Assembly (NCBI RefSeq): GCF_007860125.1
Contig: NZ_SJPW01000002.1
Location: 1,031,768 to 1,095,767, forward strand
Source of the DNA: Rubripirellula tenax
GTDB lineage: Bacteria > Planctomycetota > Planctomycetia > Pirellulales > Pirellulaceae
Direction of reading: 5' to 3'
Length of the DNA stretch: 64,000 bases
In this document: positions 8,101 through 16,975 of the stretch, one piece after another
Layout of the letters: the number at the start of each line of letters is the position of its first letter
Position numbering within the stretch: the first letter of the stretch is position 1
Notes under the pieces: generated by a model
Seen by the model: the letters and a program-made list of their open reading frames with translations, nothing else
Told to the model about the DNA's origin: nothing
Database searches by the model: none
Translations under genes and position numbers: made by a program

Positions 8101-10664
8101 ATCCCGACGAAGCGGGAGCGTTCGAGGACTGGATCGAACTGTACAACCCTGGCACGACGTCGGTTGACCTTAGCGGGTTCTATCTGACCGATGACGCGGC
8201 CGACTCGACGCAGTGGCAATTCCCTGCCGGTTCAACGATCGACGCGGGTGGCTATCTGATCATCTGGGCCGATGACGAAATCGATCAAGGTGACAACCAC
8301 GCTTCATTCAAACTGTCGGCCGGTGGTGAATCAGTGTTACTCTATAACGTTGACGGAACCACCTTGGTTGACTCCGTTACATTTGGCGAGCAAACGACCG
8401 ATATCTCTTACGGTCGTTTCCCAGACGGCTCGTCAACCTTGACCGTGTTGTCGGCCGCTAGTCCAGGTGCCACGAATACCAACGAAGTCATTGAGAATAT
8501 CGCCCCGACTGCTGAAGCTGGTGGCCCCTACACAGGAACGGTCGGCGAAATGATCACGCTCAGCGGCGCGACTTCAACGGATCCCGATGGCACGATCACG
8601 AGCTACGCTTGGGACTTGGACAACGATGGCCAGTACGATGACGCAACTGGCGTAACGGCGATGTTTACGGCGACTGCAACCGGCACGTTCACGGTCGGTC
8701 TGCAAGTCACGGACGACGACGGAGCCACCAACGCCAACACGGCTTCGGTAACGGTGACTGCCGATGCGTCTGTGATCTTCATCAACGAGATCATGGCCGA
8801 CAATGACACGACGATCGAAGATCCCGATGAAACGGGCGCGTTCGAAGATTGGATCGAACTGTTTAACTCCGGCACGGACTCCGTCGACCTCAGCGGATAC
8901 TACCTGACCGATGACGCCGCCGATGCGACGCAGTGGCAATTCCCCGTCGGATCAACCATTGCCGCAGGCGGTTACCTGATCATTTGGGCCGATGGCGATA
9001 CGGACCAAGGCAACAGTCATGCTTCGTTTAAACTGTCTGCCGGTGGAGAGTCCGTGCTGCTCTACAATGTCGACGGAACAACCCTGGTCGACTCGGTTAC
9101 GTTTGGTGAACAAACAACCGACATATCGTATGGTCGATTCCCTGACGGTTCGGCGACCCTAACGGTATTGTCAGCCGCGACTCCCGGTGCAACCAACACC
9201 AACGATGTCATTGCAAATATTGCCCCAACCGCCGAAGCCGGTGGTCCCTACTCAGGAACCGTCGGCGATACGATCACACTCAGCGGTGCGACATCGACCG
9301 ACACCGATGGCACGATCGAAACGTACGCATGGGATCTCGATAACGACGGCCTGTACGATGACGCAACCGGCGTGACGGCAAGCTACTCGGCTGCCGCGGC
9401 GGGTACGTTCACGGTCGGATTGCAAGTCACCGACGACGCAGGTGCAACCAGCACCGACACAGCGACAATCGCCGTGGGCGTGGCCACGACGCCTGGGCTT
9501 GTTTTGACACAAACCAATGGTTCAACGATCGTCAGTGAATCGGGATTGACCGATACGATCAGCGTTTCGTTATCGAGTCAACCGGCAGCTAGCGTTACGG
9601 TCGGTATCGTTAGTAAAGACACCGGCGAGGTAACCGTGTCAATCAGTCAACTGACGTTTACGCCAGAAAACTGGAGTGTCCCGCAAGAGATAACGCTCAG
9701 TGCTGCCGACGACCAACTTGACGATGGAAGTCAGAGCACAACCGTTACCTTCTCCATCACAAGCACCGATGCGGACTATGGGGCGTTGGCGAATGTCGAC
9801 GTCGATGTCACCACCCATGACGTTTCTACATCGAATTCGCCGACGCGAATCTACACACCAGACTTCGTTACTCGAATTCATGTCATTCCCGGCGACAGCA
9901 TCCCGACGGCCATCCTTTTCCAAGCCGTAGCAGATGCCGAAATCTCGGTAATCCCCATCAACACCGCTAGCGTCGGGCAAACGATCCGCATCGTCGATCA
10001 AAGTGTCTCGCAAGTGGACTTTTTCGCCGAAGGTGTAACACGAGCTACCATTACGGCAGGCGGTCTTTACGCGATCATTTTCGAATCACACGAGGAAAGC
10101 CGCAGCTATACCGTGCAATCGACCGCCGGTACGGATGCATTCATTCCTTCGGCTCCCACCAACTTCCTGCAGTCGACTGACACCAACGGCGACAGTCGAA
10201 CCACAGCAATTGATGCGTTGGTCATCATCAACCAGCTAAGCCGACTGGAAACCGCCGAAAGTGAAGAACTGCCAAGTGCTTTGATGTATGACGTCAACCA
10301 CGACGGCAACACGACTGCGCTGGATGCCCTCCTGGTCATCAACCAACTCAGTCATCAAAGTCTCGCACCCAGCGAAGGGGAGTTCGTGCCGTCGGTGGTA
10401 CAGCAGATCTTGCCCTTGTCGAATTCGTTGACCACCACGATCGCGGATGACGAGTGTGATTCAATCGCGCTGGACGACGAATCCTTGTCAGCTGATTCCA
10501 CGACGTTGTCCGAAATGACGTCGTTTCAGTCACGATCGTCCGCGGTTGCCCAACTCGTTGAAGAAGGCGAATCCGCCGTATCGGAAGACGACTTGGACCT
10601 GCTTGCCAGTGACTTGCAACAAACGTTGGGTCTGAGGCAGCTATTGGCGAGTCAGCGATCGTGA
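5160..10664 (+). CDS. Giant surface protein: lamin-tail / PKD / CotH modules with C-terminal dockerin-like repeats
   Basis: An 1834-residue protein from the ATG at 5160 (a TTG at 5139 is in frame but less likely). The Arg-rich start followed by LSAEALEARQLLAG is the planctomycete LEPxxLL-type surface/export signal. Order of modules: lamin-tail domain plus PKD (about nt 5300-6010), a CotH-kinase-like domain (about 6070-7310; VRFKGNSSFSG, KLNLNNNFNDPTMLREKL, HLLWDANESFG), three further lamin-tail/PKD units in tandem (7330-9480), a Calx-beta-like domain with LTFTPENWSVPQEITLSA, a beta-sandwich region, and two dockerin-type calcium loops (DTNGDSRTTAIDALVIINQL and DVNHDGNTTALDALLVINQL). It is probably extracellular. 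Whether CotH acts as a protein kinase here is unknown. It stands alone on the plus strand. Confidence 0.9.
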   Translation: MPKPQDFLSRAFSRLSGSRDRKTTRRRRPSRRLSAEALEARQLLAGDLFINEIMASNTTTIEDPDEAGAFEDWVEIYNAGTTAVDLGGMYLTDDVDAPTQWQFPTGSTIAAGGFLLIWADSEPEQGDNHASFKLSASGETVALYDTDGTTLVDSIEFGEQVTDIAFGRSPDGSETLSVLTTPTPGAANSVVGEANLAPTANAGGPYFGTTADTISLSAASSSDSDGSIATYAWDLDHDGEYDDATGESVSFSSTTVGTFVVGLQVTDDDGATSVDTGTIKISQVGEVASPWEAVTIDDEAAAFFDDTYVHELSITFEDDDWYNTLFTSHDTDAADPYFQANFVADGVALDNVGVRFKGNSSFSGSGVKKSIKIDFNEYEDLTFMGMKKLNLNNNFNDPTMLREKLFYDYASNFVEGVGRAVFTRVTINGEFYGLYTAVEQVDSTFTQSRFGDDEDGNLYKGTASDDAVLSDPQADFGSDLTYLGTDQAAYEAFYELKTNEAANDYSQLIEMIDVLNNTPSAELADAIEPLLDVQDTLASLALNNLFVNLDSYSGAAHNYYLYDRDDTGQFTHLLWDANESFGTFTQFVDRGTNVVQLDPFFLPVGTGGRPGQPVEEELRPLAENLWAVDEYSTDYLRDLQQMLEQGFDVTSATARINKLADLIRADVSEDPNKQFTTAQFELNLTNNVTAGNRTLYGLTSFIGNRSSYLTSALSQYDLEPESVGVYINEIMADNDATIEDPDEAGAFEDWIELYNPGTTPVDLSGLYLTDDATDPTQWEFPRGSTIDAGGYLIIWADGDTDQGDNHASFKLSAGGESVLLYNNDGSTLVDSITFGQQTTDVSYGRFPDGSSTLNVLSAATPGASNTNDTTPNNVAPTAEAGGPYTGTVGGTINLSGATSTDSDGTIASYAWDLDNDGLYDDAITATATFNAAATGTFTVGLQVTDDDGATSTDTATVTVNIESAAIFINEIMADNDATIEDPDEAGAFEDWIELYNPGTTSVDLSGFYLTDDAADSTQWQFPAGSTIDAGGYLIIWADDEIDQGDNHASFKLSAGGESVLLYNVDGTTLVDSVTFGEQTTDISYGRFPDGSSTLTVLSAASPGATNTNEVIENIAPTAEAGGPYTGTVGEMITLSGATSTDPDGTITSYAWDLDNDGQYDDATGVTAMFTATATGTFTVGLQVTDDDGATNANTASVTVTADASVIFINEIMADNDTTIEDPDETGAFEDWIELFNSGTDSVDLSGYYLTDDAADATQWQFPVGSTIAAGGYLIIWADGDTDQGNSHASFKLSAGGESVLLYNVDGTTLVDSVTFGEQTTDISYGRFPDGSATLTVLSAATPGATNTNDVIANIAPTAEAGGPYSGTVGDTITLSGATSTDTDGTIETYAWDLDNDGLYDDATGVTASYSAAAAGTFTVGLQVTDDAGATSTDTATIAVGVATTPGLVLTQTNGSTIVSESGLTDTISVSLSSQPAASVTVGIVSKDTGEVTVSISQLTFTPENWSVPQEITLSAADDQLDDGSQSTTVTFSITSTDADYGALANVDVDVTTHDVSTSNSPTRIYTPDFVTRIHVIPGDSIPTAILFQAVADAEISVIPINTASVGQTIRIVDQSVSQVDFFAEGVTRATITAGGLYAIIFESHEESRSYTVQSTAGTDAFIPSAPTNFLQSTDTNGDSRTTAIDALVIINQLSRLETAESEELPSALMYDVNHDGNTTALDALLVINQLSHQSLAPSEGEFVPSVVQQILPLSNSLTTTIADDECDSIALDDESLSADSTTLSEMTSFQSRSSAVAQLVEEGESAVSEDDLDLLASDLQQTLGLRQLLASQRS
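7338..9480 (+). repeat. Three tandem ~720-bp in-frame repeats encoding lamin-tail + PKD modules
   Basis: The codon run for INEIMADN recurs at about 7338, 8061 and 8781, spacings of 723 and 720 bases, all in frame. A fourth, more diverged copy begins at 5307, separated from the others by the CotH domain. Each unit encodes about 240 residues: a lamin-tail domain (EDPDEAGAFEDWIELYN) and a PKD domain (AEAGGPYTGTVG, SYAWDLDNDG). The high similarity suggests recent duplication or ongoing recombination. Confidence 0.9.
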
Positions 10665-11348
10665 TCTGTCGAACGGCAACACGTTGCCAGGTCCTAATCG
10701 GAGGCCGTTGCCCGCATCGATGTTTGCCCGGCCCAACAGGGCTGTTACAATCGTGATAGCACTAGCCCGACAGTTCTACTGCCCATGCGGTTCCGACCCT
10801 GTTCATCAAGACCTTGTTATTTCGATTTGAACGCCCCAGCAATATGATGCCTGTCGTCATGGCGTTGTTGCTTTCGTTGCCAAGTCTTGGAATCACGACC
10901 TTGGTTTCCCGTTCACTGTTCAGCAGCGAACGGCTGATGGAGATAGAAGAAGTCGAGGAGTTCTTTTCGTGCTCGTTCAGAAAGCTTGCACAATCAAACC
11001 AGAGATCGAACAGGTACACGTCAAACGAACTGAATTGTTTTTCGCATGGTTCTCCCGCCCGCAAGGTGACATCACCTCGCGATTTCATTCCGGCGTGCTT
11101 CTTTGACGGACACCGTCTTGCGAACGGATCTCTTGCGCCGATGCGCTGTTAGGCCGCCCCGTCGGTCGGTCCTTCTTTCGCCGAGATACTGCCACATTCC
11201 GTGTTGTGTTTTCGTTTCGACTTGCTGATTGGCAGGGCGAGAGATCGCGCGACCCATCGTTGATTTCGGCGTACTGCTTAGGAATCGGCGCTGTTGAGTA
11301 GTTTTACGACGCATTCCATTTCGCACATTTATTCTAAATCAAACCCAA
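10665..11348. other. 684-base gap with no convincing gene
   Basis: A short inverted repeat GGCAAC-ACG-(G)TTGCC lies about 10 bases after the giant-protein stop (near 10675-10690) but has no T-run. Open frames exist on both strands (plus 10814-11152, 112 codons; minus 11088-10762, 108 codons) and overlap each other. Neither has a recognisable domain, signal peptide or convincing ribosome site, so I do not call a gene. Confidence 0.4.
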
Positions 11349-13586
11349 ATGAACCAATCCGATATATCGCTTTCGCCAAGTTCGCTGTTTCGGGACATCC
11401 TCGCCGGATTGGTGGTTTTTCTCGTCGCATTGCCACTTTGCCTTGGCATCGCGCTCGCGTCCGGCGCCGACTTGTTTTCCGGATTGCTTGCCGGCATCGT
11501 CGGCGGCTTGGTAGTCGGGGCGATCAGCGGTTCGCATACCAGCGTTAGTGGGCCGGCCGCCGGTTTGACGGCGATCGTTGCGGCACAGATCGCGTTACTT
11601 GGATCTTTCAGGGCATTCTTGTTGGCCGTCATGATCGCCGGCGTGATTCAAATCGGCTTTGGAATTGCCAAGGGCGGAGCGCTATCAGCGTTCTTTCCCT
11701 CAAGCGTGATCAAAGGATTGCTCGTCGCAATCGGTGTGATTCTGATTCTGAAACAGATACCACACATTTTCGGGCACGATACAGACCCCGAAGGCGAGAT
11801 GTCGTTCCAGCAACCGGATCATGAAAACACTTTGACGGAACTGTTCACAGTGATCGCTGGTGAAATTCACGTCGGTGCGATGGCGATCGGATTGTTATCA
11901 GTTGCGTTATTGGTGCTCTGGGATCGAATTCCCGCGTTGAAGAAATCGCTCGTTCCCGCACCGCTTATTGTCGTGCTATTCGGCGTTGCACTTAGCGTTT
12001 GCTTTCGCGGATTGGGTGAGAATTGGATCATCGAAGCGACGCATTTGGTTCAGATCCCGACTGCCGCGAATTTCTCTGAATTTGTTGGATTCCTTCGCCT
12101 GCCGGACTTTTCGCAAGTGAGCAATCCGGCGGTCTACCTCGCCGCCGTCACCATCGCGGTCGTTGCCTCGCTAGAAACGCTTTTGAATCTGGAAGCTGTC
12201 GATAAGCTGGACTCTTCCAAACGGAATTCACCGCCCAGTCGCGAGCTTGTCGCCCAAGGCTGCGGAAACGTGGTCTGCGGATTGATCGGCGGCCTGCCGA
12301 TCACGTCGGTCATTGTCCGTGGTTCCGTCAACGTCGGAGCCGGCGCCAAGTCCAAGTTCTCGGCGATATTTCATGGTGCGTTGTTGCTCGTCAGCGTGGC
12401 GATTTTGCCGCGATACATGAACATGATTCCGCTCTCTGCGCTGGCTGCGATTCTGTTCGTGACGGGCTTCAAGCTAGCCAGCCCCAAAATCTTCAAACAG
12501 ATGTGGAGCCAGGGGCGGTATCAATTTGTGCCCTTCATCATCACGGTCGTCGCCATTGTCTTCACCGATCTGTTGGTGGGAATTTTGATCGGTTTGGGAA
12601 CGAGCGTTCTGTTCATTCTTAATAGCAACCTGAGACGACCCATCCGGCGAATTATCGAGACCCGGGTGGCCGGCGAAGTGATGCACATTGAACTGGCAAG
12701 TCAGGTGAGTTTCCTGAATCGCGCAGCGATTGACCAAATCTTCAGCGAAGCAAAACGCGGAAGCAATCTGGTAATTGATGCGACGCACACGGATTACATC
12801 GACCCGGATGTCTTGAGCCTGATTCGGGACTTTCGAGATGAGATCGCCCCTGCGCGAGGCATTGCGGTCAATCTTCGGGGCTTCAAGCCAAAGTACCAAT
12901 TGAAAGACGAAGTTCAGTTTGCAGACTATTCGACTCGTGAAGTTCAGGGGCAGCTTTCCGCAGACCAAGTGATCGACATCCTGCGCGAAGGAAACCGTCG
13001 ATTCACAAGCGGAAAGCGGTTGAATCGCGATCTCGGAAGCCAGGTACAAGCAACCGCCGATGGGCAAAGTCCTTTGGCCGCCATCCTTAGCTGCATCGAT
13101 TCTCGCGTGCCGGCGGAGATCGTCTTCGACTTAGGCGTCGGAGACATCTTCAGCGTCCGAGTCGCGGGCAACGTGATTGGCACAAAGTCGTTGGGAAGTC
13201 TTGAGTTTGCCGTCGGCGTATCGGGCGTCAAAACGGTGGTGGTTCTTGGCCACACCCGATGCGGCGCTGTAACAAACTCCGTCAAGCTCGTTGTCGATCA
13301 GAAGAGTGCTCAGGCCGTCACTGGTTGCGAGCATTTGCAATCGATTGTCGACGAAATCAAACCGAGCGTACCCGGCTTGGCCGTCGGAGCATTGGATCAG
13401 CTTTCAACCGTGGCGTTTGAAGAGATGGTGGACCAGGTTTCTAAGCAAAATGTCCGGCACACCGTCGAGCAGGTCATCAACCGTAGCACGGTGATACGCG
13501 AGGCCGTCCATCAAGGGCGCGTAAAAGTGATCGGGGCGTTGTACGACGTCAAATCCGGCAACATCGAATTCTTTGACCCCAAATGA
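11349..13586 (+). CDS. SulP (SLC26-type) anion transporter fused to a beta-carbonic anhydrase
   Basis: A 745-residue inner-membrane protein. Residues 1 to about 430 form the SulP transport core with repeated hydrophobic helices and the LFRDILAGLVVFLVALPLCL start and GLPITSVIVRGSVNVGAGAK loop typical of SLC26/BicA proteins. Residues of about 435-540 form a STAS-like cytoplasmic domain. From about 545 to the end is a beta-carbonic anhydrase with zinc/active-site residues C582-x-D584-x-R586 (SCIDSR) and H635-x-x-C638 (HTRC). SulP-carbonic anhydrase fusions are a known architecture and suggest bicarbonate transport coupled to CO2 hydration; sulfate transport is also possible and would be relevant next to so many sulfatases. 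It is a single gene, convergent with the beta-helix gene. Confidence 0.93.
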   Translation: MNQSDISLSPSSLFRDILAGLVVFLVALPLCLGIALASGADLFSGLLAGIVGGLVVGAISGSHTSVSGPAAGLTAIVAAQIALLGSFRAFLLAVMIAGVIQIGFGIAKGGALSAFFPSSVIKGLLVAIGVILILKQIPHIFGHDTDPEGEMSFQQPDHENTLTELFTVIAGEIHVGAMAIGLLSVALLVLWDRIPALKKSLVPAPLIVVLFGVALSVCFRGLGENWIIEATHLVQIPTAANFSEFVGFLRLPDFSQVSNPAVYLAAVTIAVVASLETLLNLEAVDKLDSSKRNSPPSRELVAQGCGNVVCGLIGGLPITSVIVRGSVNVGAGAKSKFSAIFHGALLLVSVAILPRYMNMIPLSALAAILFVTGFKLASPKIFKQMWSQGRYQFVPFIITVVAIVFTDLLVGILIGLGTSVLFILNSNLRRPIRRIIETRVAGEVMHIELASQVSFLNRAAIDQIFSEAKRGSNLVIDATHTDYIDPDVLSLIRDFRDEIAPARGIAVNLRGFKPKYQLKDEVQFADYSTREVQGQLSADQVIDILREGNRRFTSGKRLNRDLGSQVQATADGQSPLAAILSCIDSRVPAEIVFDLGVGDIFSVRVAGNVIGTKSLGSLEFAVGVSGVKTVVVLGHTRCGAVTNSVKLVVDQKSAQAVTGCEHLQSIVDEIKPSVPGLAVGALDQLSTVAFEEMVDQVSKQNVRHTVEQVINRSTVIREAVHQGRVKVIGALYDVKSGNIEFFDPK

Positions 13587-13639
13587 ACGCAATCGGACAT
13601 TTCCAACGAGCGATTTACTTTTGCGGATCACGACTGCGT

Positions 13640-15793
13640 TCACTCGATTAAGCCGACTTTTGACAAATCGATCGGCTCGAAGCCTAGTTTCAAAGCGGGC
13701 GAGTTCGGTTGCAATCGAAAGTCACCCTGGGCTGGATCAACGAATAGCGGATCAACGGCTAGGCTGTGCAAATCGACTCCGTCAGCCTTTTGTTTTTCCA
13801 ACATTTGATTGCCCAGGCCCTGTTCGGCAGCACAGTAGTAAATGTTGAAGTCCGTTTCGGCATCTTTTGCATTCGCCAAAGATCTGCCGCGGCGGTCCTC
13901 GCTGACGCGGTCGTTACGAGCCGGCAGCTCGTCAATGAAGGTACATTCATTCGACGATGAATAGAAAATGTTTCGCTGAATCGTGGCACCGGTCAATGGC
14001 CCTTCCCGGAGGGACAAATAGTATCCACGGGGCGGTGCGATGATGTCGGCGACGATGTTGTTTTCGCAACGATTGTTCAACTTCAACAGGATTCCCTGCG
14101 ACGTACATTTGTAGATCAAATTCTCGGCGATCAACGTATCCATCTGCCCGCCATCGGTGCGAATGGCCGCCTGCATGATCATCGGTGCAACCAGATGATG
14201 GACGTAGTTCCGGCGGATTTCGTTGCCAGCACCTGCGCCGCGAATGTAGATCGCATTGCCGTCGCCCAACATTTCCATTGCGTGATGGATCTCGTTGGCT
14301 TCGATCGCATTCTTCCGCGTGTGAAGGTAGGGACGCACATCCTCAAGAGTCGGCTTCTTGGGCAAGTCCAAGATTTCATGTCGGCGGATGGTTCGCCCGA
14401 GTTCTCGGCCGCTTTTCACAAAAAAATCCGTCATGCAACCCGAAAGAATGATCGCGGTGTACGGCGTGTGATGTATTAGGTTGTTCGCCACGCGATTTTC
14501 GCCGCTTTGCCACACCATGATGCCGGGCGAATGTGAATAGATTTTCCCGATATGGTGAATGTGATTGTTGTAGACGAGATTGTTTTTGTTCACGTCCTTG
14601 GCTCCCGGCCCGTATCCACAAAGCAGAATGCCGGCGCCTCCCATATGCTCGATCAAGTTACCGACGATCTTGTTGTGCTGGCCGTGCAGGTCGACACGGA
14701 TCGCGCCACCGCCACTGTGGGCGAATCGACATTTTTCGATCGTGCAGTTTTCTGTCCCGCGAAGGCGAACGAGCGCGTTAGGTTTGTCGTGCATGTCCCA
14801 GTCGTGCTGTAGTCCGGCATCGTCCTGTTCCAATCGATACCGTTCACCGTGACCGAAGGTCAGTCCGCGAAAACAGAGGTTTCGTACCGGCGTATCCTGC
14901 GGGCCTTGCTTGTCGATTTCCCCTTCGACGCGGATCATTTCCGTCAATGTCGGAGCAACGACGGGCGACTTGATTCGAGGCCAGAGGTACACTTTTCCTT
15001 CTTTGGAATCCAAAACCCACTCGCCCGGTTCGTCGAGTTCTTCCAACACGTTTTCGACCCAGCAAGAGTCGGTCGTCTTTAAGAAGTGAAGTTCGTTCAT
15101 GGCATAGGTCGCGTCGATCGAAGTGTCCGCCGTCTGTGCTTCTTCATCGACGGACTTCAACGGCAAAATATTCACGATCCAGGCGTGATGGGGTCGAACG
15201 ACGATTTCGACGTCTTCGACGTTCGACCAGCTCTTCAGCTTGCCGGCCGGAAAATGAAGCTGGTTGCGACTGCTGCCTTTGAGTGGAATGAAGCCAGCTG
15301 ATCGCGCGCGAGGCAGCAAACCGTCGGCATCGAAGAGCGTGCGAAATTTGCGAGTGACATCAGCGACGTACACCTTCCCTCGCGCCTGCTCGGACAAGCC
15401 CGGAACGTCGTCGGTTACGCGTTCCCAACCATTGACTTCCTCGCCCGCGCTGAATGCCGGCGTCTCGCCGGGCCAGGCAGCGTAGGTGATCTTTGCCTCA
15501 CCGCTGGGCGAATCCTGAACCCCGAACACGACCGTTTGCTTCAGTCGGTAAGTTCCGCCACGAATCAGGACAACGATATCCGTTGCTTTGGTTTTCTTCA
15601 GATCGCGAACCGCATCGCGAGCTTTTTCCAAGGTAGCAAACGGGCCGTCACTGCCAGCGGCATTCGGTTCCGCCAATGTGCCCGACCATTGATCCGAACC
15701 GTCAACGGCCACGATAAAGTCGGCCTGTTCGGCACCCACCGAAGACGAGAGAAACACTAACGAGAACAAAAAAAGCGGCAGTATCGATTTCAC
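13640..15793 (-). CDS. Secreted right-handed parallel beta-helix protein (putative polysaccharide-active enzyme)
   Basis: A 717-residue protein with a signal peptide (MKSILPLFLFSLVFLSSSVGA). The start is GTG at 15793, with GAAGG in the leader about 9 bases upstream. The N-terminal part (FIVAVDGSDQWSGT, FATLEKARDAVRDLK, IRGGTYRL) is the usual beginning of pectate-lyase-like or GH141-like beta-helix enzymes. The middle repeats N/H-rich coils (NNLVYNNHIHHIGKIYSHS, NRVANNLIHHTPYTAI, NLIYKCTSQGILL) typical of PbH1 repeats. It is probably a glycoside hydrolase or lyase acting outside the cytoplasm; I cannot assign the family reliably (GH141, GH110 or a lyase are candidates). It lies just downstream of, and convergent with, the SulP gene. 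Confidence 0.8.
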   Translation of the reverse strand: MKSILPLFLFSLVFLSSSVGAEQADFIVAVDGSDQWSGTLAEPNAAGSDGPFATLEKARDAVRDLKKTKATDIVVLIRGGTYRLKQTVVFGVQDSPSGEAKITYAAWPGETPAFSAGEEVNGWERVTDDVPGLSEQARGKVYVADVTRKFRTLFDADGLLPRARSAGFIPLKGSSRNQLHFPAGKLKSWSNVEDVEIVVRPHHAWIVNILPLKSVDEEAQTADTSIDATYAMNELHFLKTTDSCWVENVLEELDEPGEWVLDSKEGKVYLWPRIKSPVVAPTLTEMIRVEGEIDKQGPQDTPVRNLCFRGLTFGHGERYRLEQDDAGLQHDWDMHDKPNALVRLRGTENCTIEKCRFAHSGGGAIRVDLHGQHNKIVGNLIEHMGGAGILLCGYGPGAKDVNKNNLVYNNHIHHIGKIYSHSPGIMVWQSGENRVANNLIHHTPYTAIILSGCMTDFFVKSGRELGRTIRRHEILDLPKKPTLEDVRPYLHTRKNAIEANEIHHAMEMLGDGNAIYIRGAGAGNEIRRNYVHHLVAPMIMQAAIRTDGGQMDTLIAENLIYKCTSQGILLKLNNRCENNIVADIIAPPRGYYLSLREGPLTGATIQRNIFYSSSNECTFIDELPARNDRVSEDRRGRSLANAKDAETDFNIYYCAAEQGLGNQMLEKQKADGVDLHSLAVDPLFVDPAQGDFRLQPNSPALKLGFEPIDLSKVGLIE

Positions 15794-16149
15794 GTTGGTA
15801 TACCTTCGATGTTTCTCAAACTTGAATGGTGCAAAGCAAATCTAACTGATTCGCTTCTAACGGACTCACGTTTCGAGCGAACTTGCTTTGGGTGGAGGGA
15901 ATCGGGGGCATCCCAATCGCTCAGCGCCATGATGGTTTCGACCGGATTGAAAACCGACAACCGATTTGCGGGGACGCGTTTTGCACGACTAGGTCTTCAA
16001 ACACCGCATCCTAATCATGGAAGACCCGATCGTCTGTCGCCCGTTTGGATGACAAGCCGTCTCGCATTTTCGGTTTGTCGATGAACGTCGCCCAATGCTC
16101 CGCGGTCGGAGACATAGCAAACGATCGCAGAGCGTTCGTCCACACTTTT
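15794..16149. other. 356-base gap between minus-strand genes
   Basis: It contains the leader of the beta-helix gene (GAAGGTATACC box close to its start) and the 3' flank of the J-like gene. A plus-strand open frame (15809-16084) has no recognisable features and is not called. Confidence 0.35.
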
Positions 16150-16923
16150 TCACTTTTCAGCATTCTGCATTGCTTCGACTTCCTTCTTCCTTTTCGCCGC
16201 CGCCGCTCGACGCTTTGCACGTCTGATTTTTACAGCTTGAGCGGCTTTTGCTTGTTGCTCTGTTTGTTGCTCTGTTTGTTGCTTTGCTGTTTGCTCTGGT
16301 ACTTTCTCTGGTGCTTGCTTCGCAAGTTCTGCTTGTTGGATCGGTTTACCCAGTCGTTCCAAAACTTGGGTCCGCTGAGCTTCGATTCCTGCGGGACTTG
16401 ATGGCCCGGGCTCGGCTGTAAGCGACGAAGATCCGATTCGGCTCATCAAGATGTAGGCCAGAAAGATGACGACGATGAGCATCGTTCCCGTCATGACCGC
16501 AGTCCAATGGCGCGCCAGACCGCGTGGCGGTTGTCGCGGACGTGCAACTGACTTGGTGTTCGCTGCGGAAGTACCCGTTGAGATGGCGATCGGTGAAACG
16601 GCGGCAGCATCCCTATTTCCCGCATCCACGTGCGCGGTCGGGTTTCTCAGTTGTGCGTCATACTTACGCTTCTGGTCGGGATTGGTGAGCGAACGACGCG
16701 CCACCGCGACTCGGCCCATCAGTTCTTGAATCGTCGCGCGGTCCGGTCCGCTGGCCAATTGGTGCAGACGGGCCGCCTGCTGCTTTGCGGCCTGGTCGAT
16801 CTTCGCAACATCCGATTCAAAGCGTTCGAGCCCCAACAACGCATAGTGATCGGGAGGAACAGAGTCGGAAACGATGCCAAGGAATTTGGCGTAGTGATTT
16901 CCGGCGGGCTGACGATCGGCCAT
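16150..16923 (-). CDS. Membrane protein with degenerate J-like N-terminus
   Basis: A 257-residue protein. Residues 26-92 resemble a J domain: DHYALLGLERFESD at the start and SLTNPDQKRKYDAQL at the end, but the HPD tripeptide that stimulates Hsp70 is absent (SGPDRATIQ occupies the region). A single membrane helix follows (about 140-160), then a region rich in Gln, Lys, Arg and Ala with a QTAKQQTEQQTEQQAK repeat, probably a coiled coil. It is the last gene of a minus-strand set with Hsp70, vWA and TPR-like proteins; the 52-base gap to the preceding gene fits co-transcription. I infer a membrane-tethered partner of that Hsp70, but loss of HPD means it may not act as a classical co-chaperone. Confidence 0.75.
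   Translation of the reverse strand: MADRQPAGNHYAKFLGIVSDSVPPDHYALLGLERFESDVAKIDQAAKQQAARLHQLASGPDRATIQELMGRVAVARRSLTNPDQKRKYDAQLRNPTAHVDAGNRDAAAVSPIAISTGTSAANTKSVARPRQPPRGLARHWTAVMTGTMLIVVIFLAYILMSRIGSSSLTAEPGPSSPAGIEAQRTQVLERLGKPIQQAELAKQAPEKVPEQTAKQQTEQQTEQQAKAAQAVKIRRAKRRAAAAKRKKEVEAMQNAEK
16253..16288. repeat. 12-bp tandem repeat within the J-like gene
   Basis: TTGTTGCTCTGT occurs twice in tandem, followed by a third imperfect copy. It encodes the Gln/Glu-rich repeat of the J-like protein and is a possible site of slippage. Confidence 0.8.
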
Positions 16924-16975
16924 AGAAATTCAAGCGAAACGGATCGAGTAAAGAATGCTGTGACGACACATCAAC

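Noticed and set aside
10675-10690. Short hairpin after the giant-protein gene
   Set aside because: The stem is short and no T-run follows, so I do not call a terminator.
10814-11152. Possible 112-codon gene in the gap before the SulP gene
   Set aside because: An opposing frame of similar size overlaps it, no domain or ribosome site is seen, and the composition is not convincing.
16253-16288. Short tandem repeats considered as a CRISPR-like array
   Set aside because: The units are 12 bases, directly adjacent with no spacers, and lie inside a coding frame.
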